Assembly (NCBI RefSeq): GCF_027912415.1
Contig: NZ_CP115175.1
Span: 1,798,001 to 1,862,000 of the forward strand
DNA: 64,000 nt
Direction: 5' to 3'
Source: Homoserinibacter sp. YIM 151385
GTDB lineage: Bacteria > Actinomycetota > Actinomycetes > Actinomycetales > Microbacteriaceae
In this document: piece after piece, positions 49,101-56,727 of the stretch
Position numbering within the stretch: position 1 is the stretch's first letter
Layout of the letters: every line of letters begins with the position of its first letter
The notes under the pieces: model-generated
Database searches by the model: none
The model's input: the letters and a program-made list of their open reading frames with translations, nothing else
What the model was told of the DNA's origin: nothing
Position numbers and translations under genes: made by a program

Positions 49101-49923
49101 CGCCTCGGGCGCCGCGAGCTGGACGGGCCGGCTCCCCGCGGGCCTCGAGGGCACGCACACGCTCACCATCCAGGGCTCGGTCGCGCGCGGTGCGGTCCTC
49201 GAGATCGGGACGCGCACGGCCGAGGGCTGCGCGGTCGGCTCCGCCGAGCTCGTCTGGGGCGTCAAGGCCTCCTTCCGCTCCTACATCTCCGGCTCCATCG
49301 CGAAGGGCGAGTGGACCACGAGCGGCGACGTCGCCTACGCGACCCCCGAGTTCACCTGGACGGGCGCGAGCGGCGACCTGGATGCGGCGGCCGGCTCCGG
49401 CCTCGTCGCCTTCGACGGCGCGATCCGCTTCACCGGCCACGGCGGCGTCCTCGACACCACCGTCGCGAACCCGGCGCTCGAGCTCGCGGGCGACACCGCG
49501 TACCTCCTGCTCGACGTCACGGGCGAGACGCAGGGCGGCGAGGCGGTGGCGGTCAAGGCCGTGCGCTTCGCGGAGCTCGACCTCTCGGAGGCGGTCGTCG
49601 CCGACGGCGTCTACACGGTCGAGGACGCCCCGGCGGCCCTCACGACGCAGGGCGCCGAGGCCTTCGGCACCTACGAGCCGGGCGAGGAGCTGGACCCGGT
49701 CGACCTGTCGATCCAGGTCGATGCCGACTGCGCCGCGGCCGACACCCCGGACGAGCCCGAGGCGCCCGCCGCGGCACCCGCCGACGACGCGGCCGCCGAG
49801 CTCGCGCCGGCCGCCGACCAGGGCGGCATCGACGGATGGCTGATCGCCGCGATCGCCCTCGCCGCGCTCATCGCCGCCGTCGTCCTCGTCCTCGCGATCC
49901 GCGCCCGCGGGCGGCGCGCATGA
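46123..49923 (+). CDS. htaA: HtaA-domain haem-binding surface protein with five N-terminal repeats
   Basis: 1266 aa. Signal peptide 1-34 (ending AAA-DG). Residues 38-652 are five repeats of about 110-120 residues (see repeat entry), interrupted by a Pro-Glu-Asp linker near 153-170. An Ig-like segment spans 660-750. HtaA domain 1 begins GELRWGVKSSFRSYVTG (about 757-905) and domain 2 AELVWGVKASFRSYISG (about 1040-1205); each keeps the Tyr of FRSY and the His of RFTGH that bind haem in Corynebacterium HtaA. A C-terminal helix (WLIAAIALAALIAAVVLVLA) with a basic tail anchors it. It captures haem and passes it to HmuT. Confidence 0.9.
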   Translation: MPTALRTPLAALLAAVLAIGAALGAGLAPAAAADGPTVSVSPSTGIDRDVATVLTITGAGFTGPGAANGAYVNIGTADTWQPGSVPASSGWIASGWVRPAQIVDGAFTTTLTLPAGAAADAAQTYGVATFAAHGLSVTDRTLDTWSALAFTAAAPDPDPEPEPEPEPAPAVDAAVSVSPSTGIDRTAATVLTISGTGFTGPGAANGAYVNLGTKTAWQPGQVPGQAGWIASGWVRPAQIVDGAFTTTLTLPAGAAVDPDETYGVATFAAHALSATDRSLDTFTPLSFKAAPAPKITVSPSTGIDREAATVLTISGTGFTGAGAANGAYVNLGAASFWEPGTVPAGSGWIASGWVRPAQIVDGAFTTTLTLPAGAAADVDETYGVATFAAHQLAFTDRSLDTFTPIAFRAPAPKPSVTVTPSAGIDREAATVLTITGEHFTGPGAANGAYVNIGTDAWQPGQVPGQAGWIASGWVRPAQIIDGAFTTTLTLPAGAAADLDETYGVATFAAHGLSVTDRTLDTFTPIAFAAPAVAPKVTVSPARDLDPAVATVITITGSGFTGPGAANGAYVNLGTKAAWQPGQTPGQAGWIASGWVRPAQIVDGTFTTTLTLPAGAAVDAAQEYGVATFAAHGLSITDRSLDTWTPLGIREPEVAPTATTASQTLSASRVEAGAELRIRSAVQPAEAVGELRLLVDGEVVETSESGAIDYRTSKLAIGAHTVQTVFVSGDAAWAGSTTARSTVTIVQKAGPESGTKVAGELRWGVKSSFRSYVTGGIAKGAITVSGGAASASDGRFVFPQSQAELADDARTGSAAFRGAVRFTGHEGALDLTIASPAVRVVSATRGELTATVAGSRIVLADLALGGGTRSTSGGALRYTGVPATLTAAGVSAFQGFYPAGERLDPVSFTIGRNSAGVVGGGSTGLVASAAADTSSAIPTTPPATTGLDVEWGEGELVAGDEVTIGATGFRPGETGIKVVIYSDPVLLADDVTADASGAASWTGRLPAGLEGTHTLTIQGSVARGAVLEIGTRTAEGCAVGSAELVWGVKASFRSYISGSIAKGEWTTSGDVAYATPEFTWTGASGDLDAAAGSGLVAFDGAIRFTGHGGVLDTTVANPALELAGDTAYLLLDVTGETQGGEAVAVKAVRFAELDLSEAVVADGVYTVEDAPAALTTQGAEAFGTYEPGEELDPVDLSIQVDADCAAADTPDEPEAPAAAPADDAAAELAPAADQGGIDGWLIAAIALAALIAAVVLVLAIRARGRRA
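46234..48080 (+). repeat. Five in-frame protein repeats in htaA
   Basis: Units begin near 46234, 46651, 47005, 47362 and 47725. Each carries GFTGPGAANGAYVN (third copy GAGAANG), a Trp-Gly loop WQPG/WEPG, and the near-identical block GWIASGWVRPAQIVDGAF, followed by TYGVATFAAH. The DNA of the central block is conserved over about 60 nt in all five copies, so the units duplicated recently or are being homogenised by recombination. Confidence 0.88.
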
Positions 49924-50258
49924 GCCGCTTCGAGCCGGAGGTCGCGACCGCCGTCCTGCGCCACATGAACGAGGACCACGGCCGCGACAGCCTCCAGATC
50001 GTGCAGGCGCACGGCGCCCCCGAGGCGATCGCCGCGAGCATGGTCGACCTCGACCGCGAGGCCGGGGTGTGGGATGTCGTCGAGCCCGAGGGCGGGCGCA
50101 CCCTGCGGGTCGCGTGGCCGATCGAGGTGCGCGAGCGCGCCGACCTCCGCCGCGCCGTCGTCGAGCTGCACCGCATCGCGACCGGCGGGAACGACCCCCG
50201 CCACCGCGCCGCTGAGCAAACCGAGCACCCCCACCACGCCGAGACCGAGGAGTCCTGA
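49920..50258 (+). CDS. DUF2470-domain haem-utilisation-associated protein
   Basis: 112 aa. It contains VATAVLRHMNEDHGRDSLQI, the DUF2470 opening with its conserved MNxDH, and the closing RTLRVAWPIEVRERADLRR. DUF2470 occurs at the C-terminus of HugZ-type haem oxygenases and in haem/tetrapyrrole-linked plant proteins, so a haem-binding or haem-transfer role is plausible. It overlaps htaA by 4 nt (ATGA) and the haem oxygenase gene by 1 nt. The tail is His/Glu-rich. Confidence 0.85.
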   Translation: MSRFEPEVATAVLRHMNEDHGRDSLQIVQAHGAPEAIAASMVDLDREAGVWDVVEPEGGRTLRVAWPIEVRERADLRRAVVELHRIATGGNDPRHRAAEQTEHPHHAETEES

Positions 50259-50923
50259 TGAGCGAGACCACGCAGCCCGAGCCGTTCAGCGCGCGGCTCC
50301 GCGCCCGCACCTGGTCGGGGCACGAGACCAGCGAGGGCGCGACCTTCATGGCCGAGCTGCTCGACGGGACCCGCGGCGCGGAGGACTACGCCGCCCTCGC
50401 GGCGCAGCACCTCCACATCTACCGCGCGATCGAGGAGACGGGGCGCCTGGCGGCGGTCCGCCTGCCCCTCGGCGGGCTCCTCGATCCGGCGCTCGAGCGC
50501 GTGCCGAGCATCGTCGCCGACCTGCGCCACCTCGGCGTCGACCCGGACGGCGATGACGGCATCCTCGCGGCGCTCCCCGCGACCGCCGAGTACGCGGCGC
50601 GCGTGCGGCAGACGGCGTCCGAGCCCGTCGCCTACCTCGCGCACCACTTCACGCGCTACCTCGGCGACCTCTCGGGCGGGCAGATCATCCGCACCCTCCT
50701 CCAGCGCCGCTTCGGCTACGAGGCCGACGGCGTGCGCTTCTACCGCTTCGAGGGCATCGAGAAGCCGAAGGCGTACAAGGACGAGTACCGCACCCGCCTC
50801 GATGCGCTCGCCGAGACGTGGAGCGGCGAGGAGCAGGAGACGATGATCGCCGAGGTGCTCCGCGCCTACGCCTTCAACACCGCCGTCTTCGGCGACCTGG
50901 CCCGTGCGCACGTCCTCGCCTGA
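50258..50923 (+). CDS. hmuO: Biliverdin-forming haem oxygenase
   Basis: 221 aa, all helical. The proximal His is His22 in WSGHETSEGATFMAELL; the distal helix carries YLGDLSGGQIIRTLLQ, the Gly-rich haem-edge motif. It splits haem to biliverdin, CO and Fe2+ with electrons from reductase partners, releasing iron from imported haem. It lies between the DUF2470 and HmuT genes in one overlapping operon. The catalytic core length (about 215 aa) is standard. Confidence 0.93.
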   Translation: MSETTQPEPFSARLRARTWSGHETSEGATFMAELLDGTRGAEDYAALAAQHLHIYRAIEETGRLAAVRLPLGGLLDPALERVPSIVADLRHLGVDPDGDDGILAALPATAEYAARVRQTASEPVAYLAHHFTRYLGDLSGGQIIRTLLQRRFGYEADGVRFYRFEGIEKPKAYKDEYRTRLDALAETWSGEEQETMIAEVLRAYAFNTAVFGDLARAHVLA

Positions 50924-52040
50924 GCGCCCCGGCATCCCCCGCCGCCCCGCCCGCCTCGGCGCGCTGCTCGCGGCGACCGCCGTCGTCGCGCTCCTCAGCG
51001 GCTGCATGGCGGGCTCCGGGGATGCCGTCGAAGCGGCGGAGGCGGGCACCGTCCGCCTCGCCGACGCGAGCCCGCTCGCCGACCCGCACGACTGGGAGGG
51101 CCCCTCGACGGCGCTGCTGCCCGGCGGCGGCTCGGCGCTGTCGGTCGAGGCGGGCGAGCCGGAGCTGCCCGCGACCGTCACCTCGCACGACCTGCAGGGC
51201 GAGCGGGAGGTGGAGGTCGACGCCGCCGAGCGGATCCTCGGCATCGACATCTCGGGCTCCGTCGCGCAGACGATCTTCGCGCTCGGCCTCGGCGAGCGCG
51301 TCGTCGGCCGCGACATCTCGACGACCATTCCGGAAGCGGCCGAGCTCCCCGTCGTGACCGGCGACGGCCACACGGTCGAGGCGGAGTCCGTCATCGCGCT
51401 CCAGCCGGACGTCGTCGTGACGGACGGCTCGATCGGCCCCGACGACGTCGTGCTGCAGCTGCGCGACGTCGGCATCTCAGTCGTCTACGTCGACCCGGGC
51501 ACGGGGCTCGACGCGCCCGCCGAGCTGGCCCGCCAGGTCGGCGCCGCACTCGGCGTGCCCGACGCGGGCGAGGAGCTCGCGCGATCGCTCGACGAGGCGA
51601 TCGAGGCGAAGGCCGCCGAGATCGCGGCCGTCGCGCCGGCGGACCCGGGCGATCGGCTCCGGATCGTGTTCCTCTACATCCGCGGCGGCAGCGGCATCTA
51701 CTACCTGTTCGGCGCCGAGTCGGGCGCGGACTCGCTCATCGAGGCGCTCGGCGGCATCGACATCGCCGGCGAGCAGGGCTGGACGGGGATGCGGCCCATG
51801 ACCGACGAGGCGCTCGTCGCCGCCGACCCCGACCTCATCCTCGTCATGACGCACGGGCTCGAGTCGACGGGCGGCGTCGAGGGCCTCCTCGAGGCGCAGC
51901 CGTCGGTCGCGCTCACGACCGCGGGCGAGAAGCGCCGCATCGTCGACATGGAGGACGGGCAGATCCTCGCCTTCGGGCCGCGCACCCCCGAGGTGCTCGA
52001 CGCCCTCGCGGTCGCGATCTACGCTCCCGACGCGCGCTGA
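50904..52040 (+). CDS. hmuT: Haem ABC transporter substrate-binding lipoprotein HmuT
   Basis: 378 aa from GTG, starting 20 nt inside the haem oxygenase gene. The lipobox LLSGC gives a lipid anchor near residue 34. The class III binding-protein fold shows RILGIDISGSVAQTIFALGL, QPDVVVTDGSI and a long interlobe helix, as in HmuT/ChuT. An N-terminal extension of about 75 residues precedes lobe 1. It delivers haem from HtaA to HmuUV, whose genes are on the other strand of the same locus. Confidence 0.9.
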   Translation: MRTSSPERPGIPRRPARLGALLAATAVVALLSGCMAGSGDAVEAAEAGTVRLADASPLADPHDWEGPSTALLPGGGSALSVEAGEPELPATVTSHDLQGEREVEVDAAERILGIDISGSVAQTIFALGLGERVVGRDISTTIPEAAELPVVTGDGHTVEAESVIALQPDVVVTDGSIGPDDVVLQLRDVGISVVYVDPGTGLDAPAELARQVGAALGVPDAGEELARSLDEAIEAKAAEIAAVAPADPGDRLRIVFLYIRGGSGIYYLFGAESGADSLIEALGGIDIAGEQGWTGMRPMTDEALVAADPDLILVMTHGLESTGGVEGLLEAQPSVALTTAGEKRRIVDMEDGQILAFGPRTPEVLDALAVAIYAPDAR

Positions 52041-52105
52041 GCGCTCCGGGCGCCCGGCACCCGCATCCCGCCCACGCGCATCCCGTGAGGGGTCCGCACG
52101 CATCC

Positions 52106-52166
52106 CGTGAGGGGTCCCATATGACGACTTCGGGGCCGCGAAACCCGTCATATGGGACCCCTCACG
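52106..52166. repeat. 61-nt hairpin element with CATATG core (copy 1)
   Basis: A perfect 21-bp inverted repeat: arms at 52106-52126 (GTGAGGGGTCCCATATGAC inside) and 52146-52166, with a 19-nt loop containing TTCG...CGAA. A partial direct copy of the arm start (CGCATCCCGTGAGGGGTCC) lies just upstream at about 52078. It sits between the convergent hmuT and PBP genes and probably terminates both. Confidence 0.85.
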
Positions 52167-52212
52167 GTGCGCGAACCGGCCCGTGCCGAGCTCGGGAGGC
52201 CGGGACGCGCGG

Positions 52213-54459
52213 TCAGTCGCGGCCGGGGCCGCCGCGCCCGTTGCCGGGACCGCCGCGGTCGCGGTCGCGACCCCGACCGCGGTCGTCGTCCTCGTCGTCG
52301 TCCTGCTTCGGCGGGGCCGGGAAGTAGCCGGGGACGTAGCGCATGAGCTCGGGGTCCGGCGCCGCGAAGGCGCCGCCGGGGAGGGAGGCGTCGACCCGCA
52401 GGGCGATCGGCCGGAAGATGGAGTGGCGCAGCAGCGCGGCGCTCCGCCCGTTGACGGCGGCGCTGCGCATCGCGACCTTGCCCTTCGCGTTGCCCACCCA
52501 GACGGCGGTCGCGGCGCGGGTCGAGGAGCCGACCATCCAGGTGTGGACCGACTCGTCGGTCGTGCCCGTCTTGCCGATGTAGGGCGTGCCGTCGTTCGGG
52601 TTGGAGGCGCCGGCCGTGCCGAACATGACCTGCTGCATCGCGTAGGCGGCCGTGTTCGCGACGCCCGGCTTCAGCGCCTGGTGGCACTTCGCATCCTCGC
52701 CGGGCAGCTCCGCGCCATCCGGTCCGACGACCTTCTCGACCGCGATCGGGTTGCAGAACACGCCCTTGTTCGCGATCGCCGCGTAGGCGGCCGCCTGCGT
52801 GATCGGCGCGATGTTGTTCTCGCATCCCCCGATGACGCAGGAGGGCAGCGTGGAGAGGTCGCTGCCGTCGGCGGCGCCCTTCGCCCGGTGCACGCCGATC
52901 GAGCGCGCGATGTCGCGGATGTCGCACTGGTCGAGCTTCTCGGCCATCTGCAGGAAGACGGAGTTGATGGAGGCGGCGGTGCCGGAGACGCCCGTGTAGC
53001 GGCCGGTCTCGTAGGCGTCGTTGCGGAACTTGTACTGCCCGCCCGAGGCGCCGTTGCAGCGGTCTGCGAAGGCCGCCTGATCGAGCGTCGTGATGCCGGC
53101 GTTGAAGCCCTCGTTGACGCTGTTGCCGGCATCCAGCCAGGCGAGCAGCGTGTACGGCTTGTAGGTGGAGCCGGGCTGGAACCCGGCCGAGCCGCCGTGC
53201 TCGAAGTCGCTCGTGTAGTTGACGGCGGTCGTGCCCTTCGCGGGCTTGCTGCGGTTGTCGAAGTCGCGGTTCTGGGCCATCGCGAGGATGCGGCCCGTCC
53301 CGACCTGGACGGTCACGGCCGCGGCACCCAGGTTGAAGGTGGCGGCGTTCGGGTCGGCGTACTGCCGCACCGTCTGGCGCGCCACCTTCTGCAGCCCGGA
53401 GCTCAGCGAGCCGTAGAGGGTGTAGCCGCCGTACTTCCAGTTCGCGAGGCGCTCCTCGGGGCTGTCGCCGAGCGACTCGAGGTGCGGCACGGAGCGGACC
53501 ACGTAGTCGCAGAACCACTGGTAGTCCTTCTTCGCGGCGAAGCAGCCGTTCGACGGCTTGCTCTGCTTGAGGAACTTCTCGTCGACCGGGATCGCGATCG
53601 CCTCGTCGTGCTCCTCCTGGGTGATGTTCCCGTCGGCGAGCATGCGGTCGAGGATGAAGTCGCGGCGCGCCTGGTTGCGCTCGAAGTTCTTCGGGTTCTG
53701 GAGGCCGCGGGTGGTCGGGTTCTGCACGATCGCGATGAGGCTCGCCGCCTGCGCGTTCGTGATCTTCGAGGCGGGCCGCGAGAAGTACTGCTGCGCGGCC
53801 GCCTGCACGCCGTAGGTGTTGCCGCCGAAGTTCGCGATGTTGAGGTAGGCGGCGAGGATCTCGTCCTTCGAGTACGCCTTCTCGAGCCCGATCGCGAGCT
53901 TCATCTCGCGCAGCTTGCGGCCCGCGGTCGGCTCGGTCGCCTCCGCCTGGGCCGTCGCCCGCTCCTCCTCGGAGAGCGAGTCGTCGTTGAAGGCGCGCAG
54001 CAGCAGGATGTTGCGGACGGTCTGCATCGTGAGCGTCGAGGCGCCGCCGGTGTCCTTGCGCTTCGTGACGACGCCGACGAGCGCGCGGCCGACCGAGTTC
54101 GTGTCGATGCCGTTGTGCTCGTAGAAGCGGCGGTCCTCGCCCGAGATGGCCGCGAGCTTGAGCGCGTCGCTCATCTTCTCGAGCGGGATCTCCTCGCGGT
54201 TCTGGTCGTAGACCTGGGCGATCCGCATGGTGCCGCCGCCCGCCTTCTTGATCCGGATCTCGTTGCGCTGCTTCTGCTGGCCGATCTGGATGTACTCGGG
54301 CAGCGACTCGAAGACGCCGATGGTGCTCGAGGCGGCGCTGCCGGTGAGGACGACGGCGGGGGCGAGCATGACCGCGACGAGGGCGCCCGCGACGACCGAG
54401 GCGACGACGATCCCCGCGAGCGCGGCGAGCGTGCGGCGCAGTCGAGATCCGAGGTCCAT
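52213..54459 (-). CDS. Class A penicillin-binding protein (transglycosylase/transpeptidase)
   Basis: 748 aa. Membrane anchor near 10-40 (LAGIVVASVVAGALVAVMLA). GT51 domain near 90-280: EDRRFYEHNGID and the STLTMQTVRN motif. Transpeptidase: SxxK in GSTYKPYTLL, SxN in SGTAASINSVF and KTGTTDE. There is no C-terminal PASTA domain; instead the tail is an acidic run then Arg/Gly/Asp-rich sequence (DDDEDDDRGRGRDRDRGGPG). It polymerises and cross-links peptidoglycan. The basic/acidic tail may bind the wall or partners. Confidence 0.94.
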   Translation of the reverse strand: MDLGSRLRRTLAALAGIVVASVVAGALVAVMLAPAVVLTGSAASSTIGVFESLPEYIQIGQQKQRNEIRIKKAGGGTMRIAQVYDQNREEIPLEKMSDALKLAAISGEDRRFYEHNGIDTNSVGRALVGVVTKRKDTGGASTLTMQTVRNILLLRAFNDDSLSEEERATAQAEATEPTAGRKLREMKLAIGLEKAYSKDEILAAYLNIANFGGNTYGVQAAAQQYFSRPASKITNAQAASLIAIVQNPTTRGLQNPKNFERNQARRDFILDRMLADGNITQEEHDEAIAIPVDEKFLKQSKPSNGCFAAKKDYQWFCDYVVRSVPHLESLGDSPEERLANWKYGGYTLYGSLSSGLQKVARQTVRQYADPNAATFNLGAAAVTVQVGTGRILAMAQNRDFDNRSKPAKGTTAVNYTSDFEHGGSAGFQPGSTYKPYTLLAWLDAGNSVNEGFNAGITTLDQAAFADRCNGASGGQYKFRNDAYETGRYTGVSGTAASINSVFLQMAEKLDQCDIRDIARSIGVHRAKGAADGSDLSTLPSCVIGGCENNIAPITQAAAYAAIANKGVFCNPIAVEKVVGPDGAELPGEDAKCHQALKPGVANTAAYAMQQVMFGTAGASNPNDGTPYIGKTGTTDESVHTWMVGSSTRAATAVWVGNAKGKVAMRSAAVNGRSAALLRHSIFRPIALRVDASLPGGAFAAPDPELMRYVPGYFPAPPKQDDDEDDDRGRGRDRDRGGPGNGRGGPGRD

Positions 54460-54513
54460 GCCCGGAGGATACGTCAGCCCGCGGGGAGATTCACCCGGAA
54501 TGGACCGCTCGGG

Positions 54514-54966
54514 TCACCCCAGTCCGGGGCGGCGCATCCCGGTGTGGGGAATGCCGTCCTCCTCGTAGAGCTCGCCGGTCGGCCGGAAGCCGAAGCGGCC
54601 GTACCAGTCGGCGAGGTGCGCCTGCGCCCCGAGCTCGATCGGGGAGGCCGGGGCGAGCTCCTCGCAGCGCTCGACGGCGGCCCGCATGAGCGTGCTCGCG
54701 ACGCCGCGGCTGCGCGCCTCGAGCGCCGTCGCGACGCGCCCGATCCGCATCGCATCCCCCTCGTGCAGCACGCGGACGGTCGCGAGCACGCGACCGTCCT
54801 CCTCGGCCCAGAGCAGCTCCGCGCCGGGCTCGATGTCGCGGCCGTCGAGGTCCGGGTAGGCGGCGGCCTGCTCGACGATGAAGACCTGCACCCGCAGCTC
54901 GAGGATGCGGTACAGGGTCACGGGGTCCAGCTCGGCGGCGGGGGCGCGGCGGATGTCGACGGTCAC
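54514..54966 (-). CDS. ElaA-type GNAT acetyltransferase
   Basis: 150 aa from GTG. The ElaA pattern ILELRVQVFIVEQAAAYPDL followed by DGRD is clear, with acetyl-CoA loop TALEARSRGVASTLM (the Q/RxxGxG/A site reads RSRGVA). GNAT enzymes acetylate amines; the ElaA branch substrate is unknown. It is 54 nt from the divergent PBP start region and lies downstream of tRNA-Arg on the same strand. Confidence 0.87.
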   Translation of the reverse strand: MTVDIRRAPAAELDPVTLYRILELRVQVFIVEQAAAYPDLDGRDIEPGAELLWAEEDGRVLATVRVLHEGDAMRIGRVATALEARSRGVASTLMRAAVERCEELAPASPIELGAQAHLADWYGRFGFRPTGELYEEDGIPHTGMRRPGLG

Positions 54967-55024
54967 GTGCCGACGCTAGCGGAGCGGCGGGGGCTCAGGC
55001 GTCGGTTCAGCCGCCGATGTCGCC

Positions 55025-55091
55025 GTTCTGCAGGACCGCCGGGCCCAGCCCGCCATCGGATGCGTGTCCGGCTCGGGATCTCCTGCAGAAC
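55025..55091. repeat. 67-nt hairpin element with CTGCAG core
   Basis: GTTCTGCAGGA (55025-55035) and TCCTGCAGAAC (55081-55091) form an 11-bp perfect inverted repeat enclosing 45 nt; flanking CGCC/GGCG extend it with a small bulge. The arm shares TGCAGGA with the elements at 20839-21033. Confidence 0.7.
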
Positions 55092-55135
55092 AGGCGCACT
55101 CCGCCGACGGCTCGGACGAGGAGCGCGGGAATGAC

Positions 55136-55162
55136 GAAGGCCCCCGCGATGCGGGGGCCTTC
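55136..55162 (-). terminator. Intrinsic terminator of tRNA-Arg
   Basis: GAAGGCCCCCGC-GAT-GCGGGGGCCTTC, 12-bp perfect stem, 18 nt past the tRNA 3' end on the minus strand. Confidence 0.85.
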
Positions 55163-55180
55163 GGACTGTCTCAACCAGTG

Positions 55181-55253
55181 TGCGCCCGGAGGGATTCGAA
55201 CCCCCAACCTTCTGATCCGTAGTCAGATGCTCTATCCGTTGAGCTACGGGCGC
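55181..55253 (-). tRNA. tRNA-Arg(ACG)
   Basis: 73 nt. Acceptor arms GCGCCCG and CGGGCGC pair perfectly; D-arm, TCTGA-CTACGGA-TCAGA anticodon arm with ACG, and GGGTTCGAATCCC T-arm are all in place; CCA is not encoded. A34 should be deaminated to inosine by TadA, whose gene is at 17196-17657, to read CGU, CGC and CGA. Confidence 0.97.
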
Positions 55254-55346
55254 ATGACCGGCAGAGCCGATCGGATGTCGCGAACGCAACCTGACGACGA
55301 TATCACGGCACGAGGGGTACCCGATCCATCGATCGAGCTCACCGGC

Positions 55347-55784
55347 TCAGGCGGCGCCGGGCAGCCGACGCTGGGAGTGCCAGGTCTTCGCGACGATGCG
55401 GAAGCGCCCGTCGGCGCCCTGCACGAGGCTGAGATGGTCGACGAAGACCTCGTCGAGGATGCGCAGCCGCACCTTGACGACGGCGATCCGGGGCGAGAGC
55501 CAGTCGACGAGCAGCACCTCGTCGTGCCGGCTCTGGCCGGCATCGGCCGGCGAGCGGCGGCTGCGGACCTGCTCCCGCCACTCGGGGTAGGGCTCCGCGA
55601 GGAGCTCGCCGCCGTCCGCGTCGAAGAGCGAGGCGCGCGGGTCGAAGGCCGCGTCGAGGAGGTCGACGTCGCAGGCGTGGAGGGCGCGGAAATAGGTGTC
55701 GATCGTCTCGAGGAGAGCGGGCAGCGGGGCGGGCGCGGGGAGCTGCTCGTGCGAGGTCGGCTCGGTCGCGGCGGTGTCGGTCAT
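55347..55784 (-). CDS. NTF2-like/SnoaL-fold protein
   Basis: 145 aa. After a Pro-rich N-terminal stretch the fold starts ALLETIDTYFRALHACDVDL and closes DEVFVDHLSLVQGADGRFRI then VAKTWHSQ, the cone-shaped nuclear-transport-factor-2 superfamily that includes limonene epoxide hydrolases, polyketide cyclases and lumazine-binding-like proteins. Possible catalytic residues cannot be singled out. It appears monocistronic. Confidence 0.8.
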   Translation of the reverse strand: MTDTAATEPTSHEQLPAPAPLPALLETIDTYFRALHACDVDLLDAAFDPRASLFDADGGELLAEPYPEWREQVRSRRSPADAGQSRHDEVLLVDWLSPRIAVVKVRLRILDEVFVDHLSLVQGADGRFRIVAKTWHSQRRLPGAA

Positions 55785-55911
55785 GCCGCGACGCTACGGC
55801 CTCCCGCACCGCCGCCGACCGCATCCCGCCGTGTCTGGCAGGCCGTCGCGGGCCGACGGCAGGAACCCGTCGCCTCGCATCCGGCGCCGATCGCGTGGGA
55901 GGATGCCGGGC

Positions 55912-56310
55912 ATGGCCCGGCCCGACATCGTCGACATCATGCGCTCGCTCGAGCCGCAGGTGCGGCAGGGCGAGGTCGTCTTCGCGATCGGCGACGGCCT
56001 CCCGCCCGAGGTCGAGGTACTCGCGAGCGTCCGCGAGCCCGAGGGCCTGTCGGTCGTGATGAGCCGGGCCGAGGCGGACGCCCGCGGCATCTCCTACGAC
56101 TTCGTCGGCGCCTGGATCACCCTCTCGGTCGACTCGGCGCTCGACCTCGTGGGGCTCACCGCGGCCGTCTCGGGCGCGCTCGCGAACGCGAGCATCCCCT
56201 GCAACGTCATCGCGGGCCTCCGCCACGACCATCTCGTGGTGCCCGTGCACCGAGCCGACGACGCGCTCACGATCCTCCGGCGCCTCGCGGCCCAGCCCCG
56301 CCGACGCTGA
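55912..56310 (+). CDS. ACT-domain protein (predicted amino-acid sensor)
   Basis: 132 aa from ATG at 55912. The N-terminal region has EVEVLASVREPEGLSVVMSR then a core ACT-like stretch AWITLSVDSALDLVGLTAAV, with IPCNVIAGLRHDHLVVPVHR. It resembles the paired ACT/CASTOR-like proteins found alone in Actinobacteria, which bind amino acids. No enzyme domain is attached. It is followed by a CATATG hairpin element at 56372-56432. Confidence 0.75.
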   Translation: MARPDIVDIMRSLEPQVRQGEVVFAIGDGLPPEVEVLASVREPEGLSVVMSRAEADARGISYDFVGAWITLSVDSALDLVGLTAAVSGALANASIPCNVIAGLRHDHLVVPVHRADDALTILRRLAAQPRRR

Positions 56311-56371
56311 CGGCGGCGCTCGCGCCCGCGCCACCGCCTCCCGGTCCCGGCCCATCGGGGCGCGCCCCGCG

Positions 56372-56432
56372 CGTGAGGGGTCCCGAATGACCGGTTCGGG
56401 CACCCGAATCCCGTCATATGGGACCCCTCACG
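56372..56432. repeat. 61-nt hairpin element with CATATG core (copy 2)
   Basis: Same size and layout as 52106-52166. The right arm (56412-56432) is identical to that of copy 1; the left arm has GAATGAC where copy 1 has ATATGAC. The 19-nt loop carries TTCGGG..CCCGAA. It lies between convergent genes. Confidence 0.83.
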
Positions 56433-56496
56433 GCGTCCGGCCGACCGGAGCTCGACGGGGGCGCGGGACGGGCGCGCGCGGGACGGCCGTGTGCGG

Positions 56497-56727
56497 CTAG
56501 CGCAGCCCGAGGGCGGCGAGGCCCAGCTGCAGGAGCGGCACGAGGAGCACGAGCGCCACCCCGCCGAGCACCAGCCACAGCCCGGCGCGCCGGAGCGAGC
56601 GCCGTCGGTCCGCCCGCAGACGGGAGGTCACGGGCAGCAGGGCGGCGGCGAGCACGGGGACGCCGACCGCGAAGCCGATGACGCCGAGCTGCTGCACGGT
56701 GCGGCCGATGATCGCGAGGACGTCCAC
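56497..56727 (-). CDS. Small membrane protein of unknown function
   Basis: 76 aa from GTG. Two helices: VQQLGVIGFAVGVPVLAAALL, a basic loop RLRADRRRSLRRAG, then LWLVLGGVALVLLVPLLQLG. No motif is recognised. The positive-inside loop predicts both ends outside the cytoplasm. It sits between the ACT gene and the sugar phosphorylase genes but points away from the latter. The 262-nt gap upstream (56728-56989) shows no clear feature. Confidence 0.65.
   Translation of the reverse strand: MDVLAIIGRTVQQLGVIGFAVGVPVLAAALLPVTSRLRADRRRSLRRAGLWLVLGGVALVLLVPLLQLGLAALGLR

Noticed and set aside
46045-50349. 1434-aa open frame antisense to htaA
   Set aside because: Reverse-strand shadow of a G+C-rich gene; composition is Arg/Gly/Asp repeat-like with no domain, while the + strand encodes a clear HtaA protein.
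55181-55253. tRNA-Arg as integration site of a mobile element
   Set aside because: No integrase, direct repeat of the tRNA 3' end or foreign-looking genes on either side.
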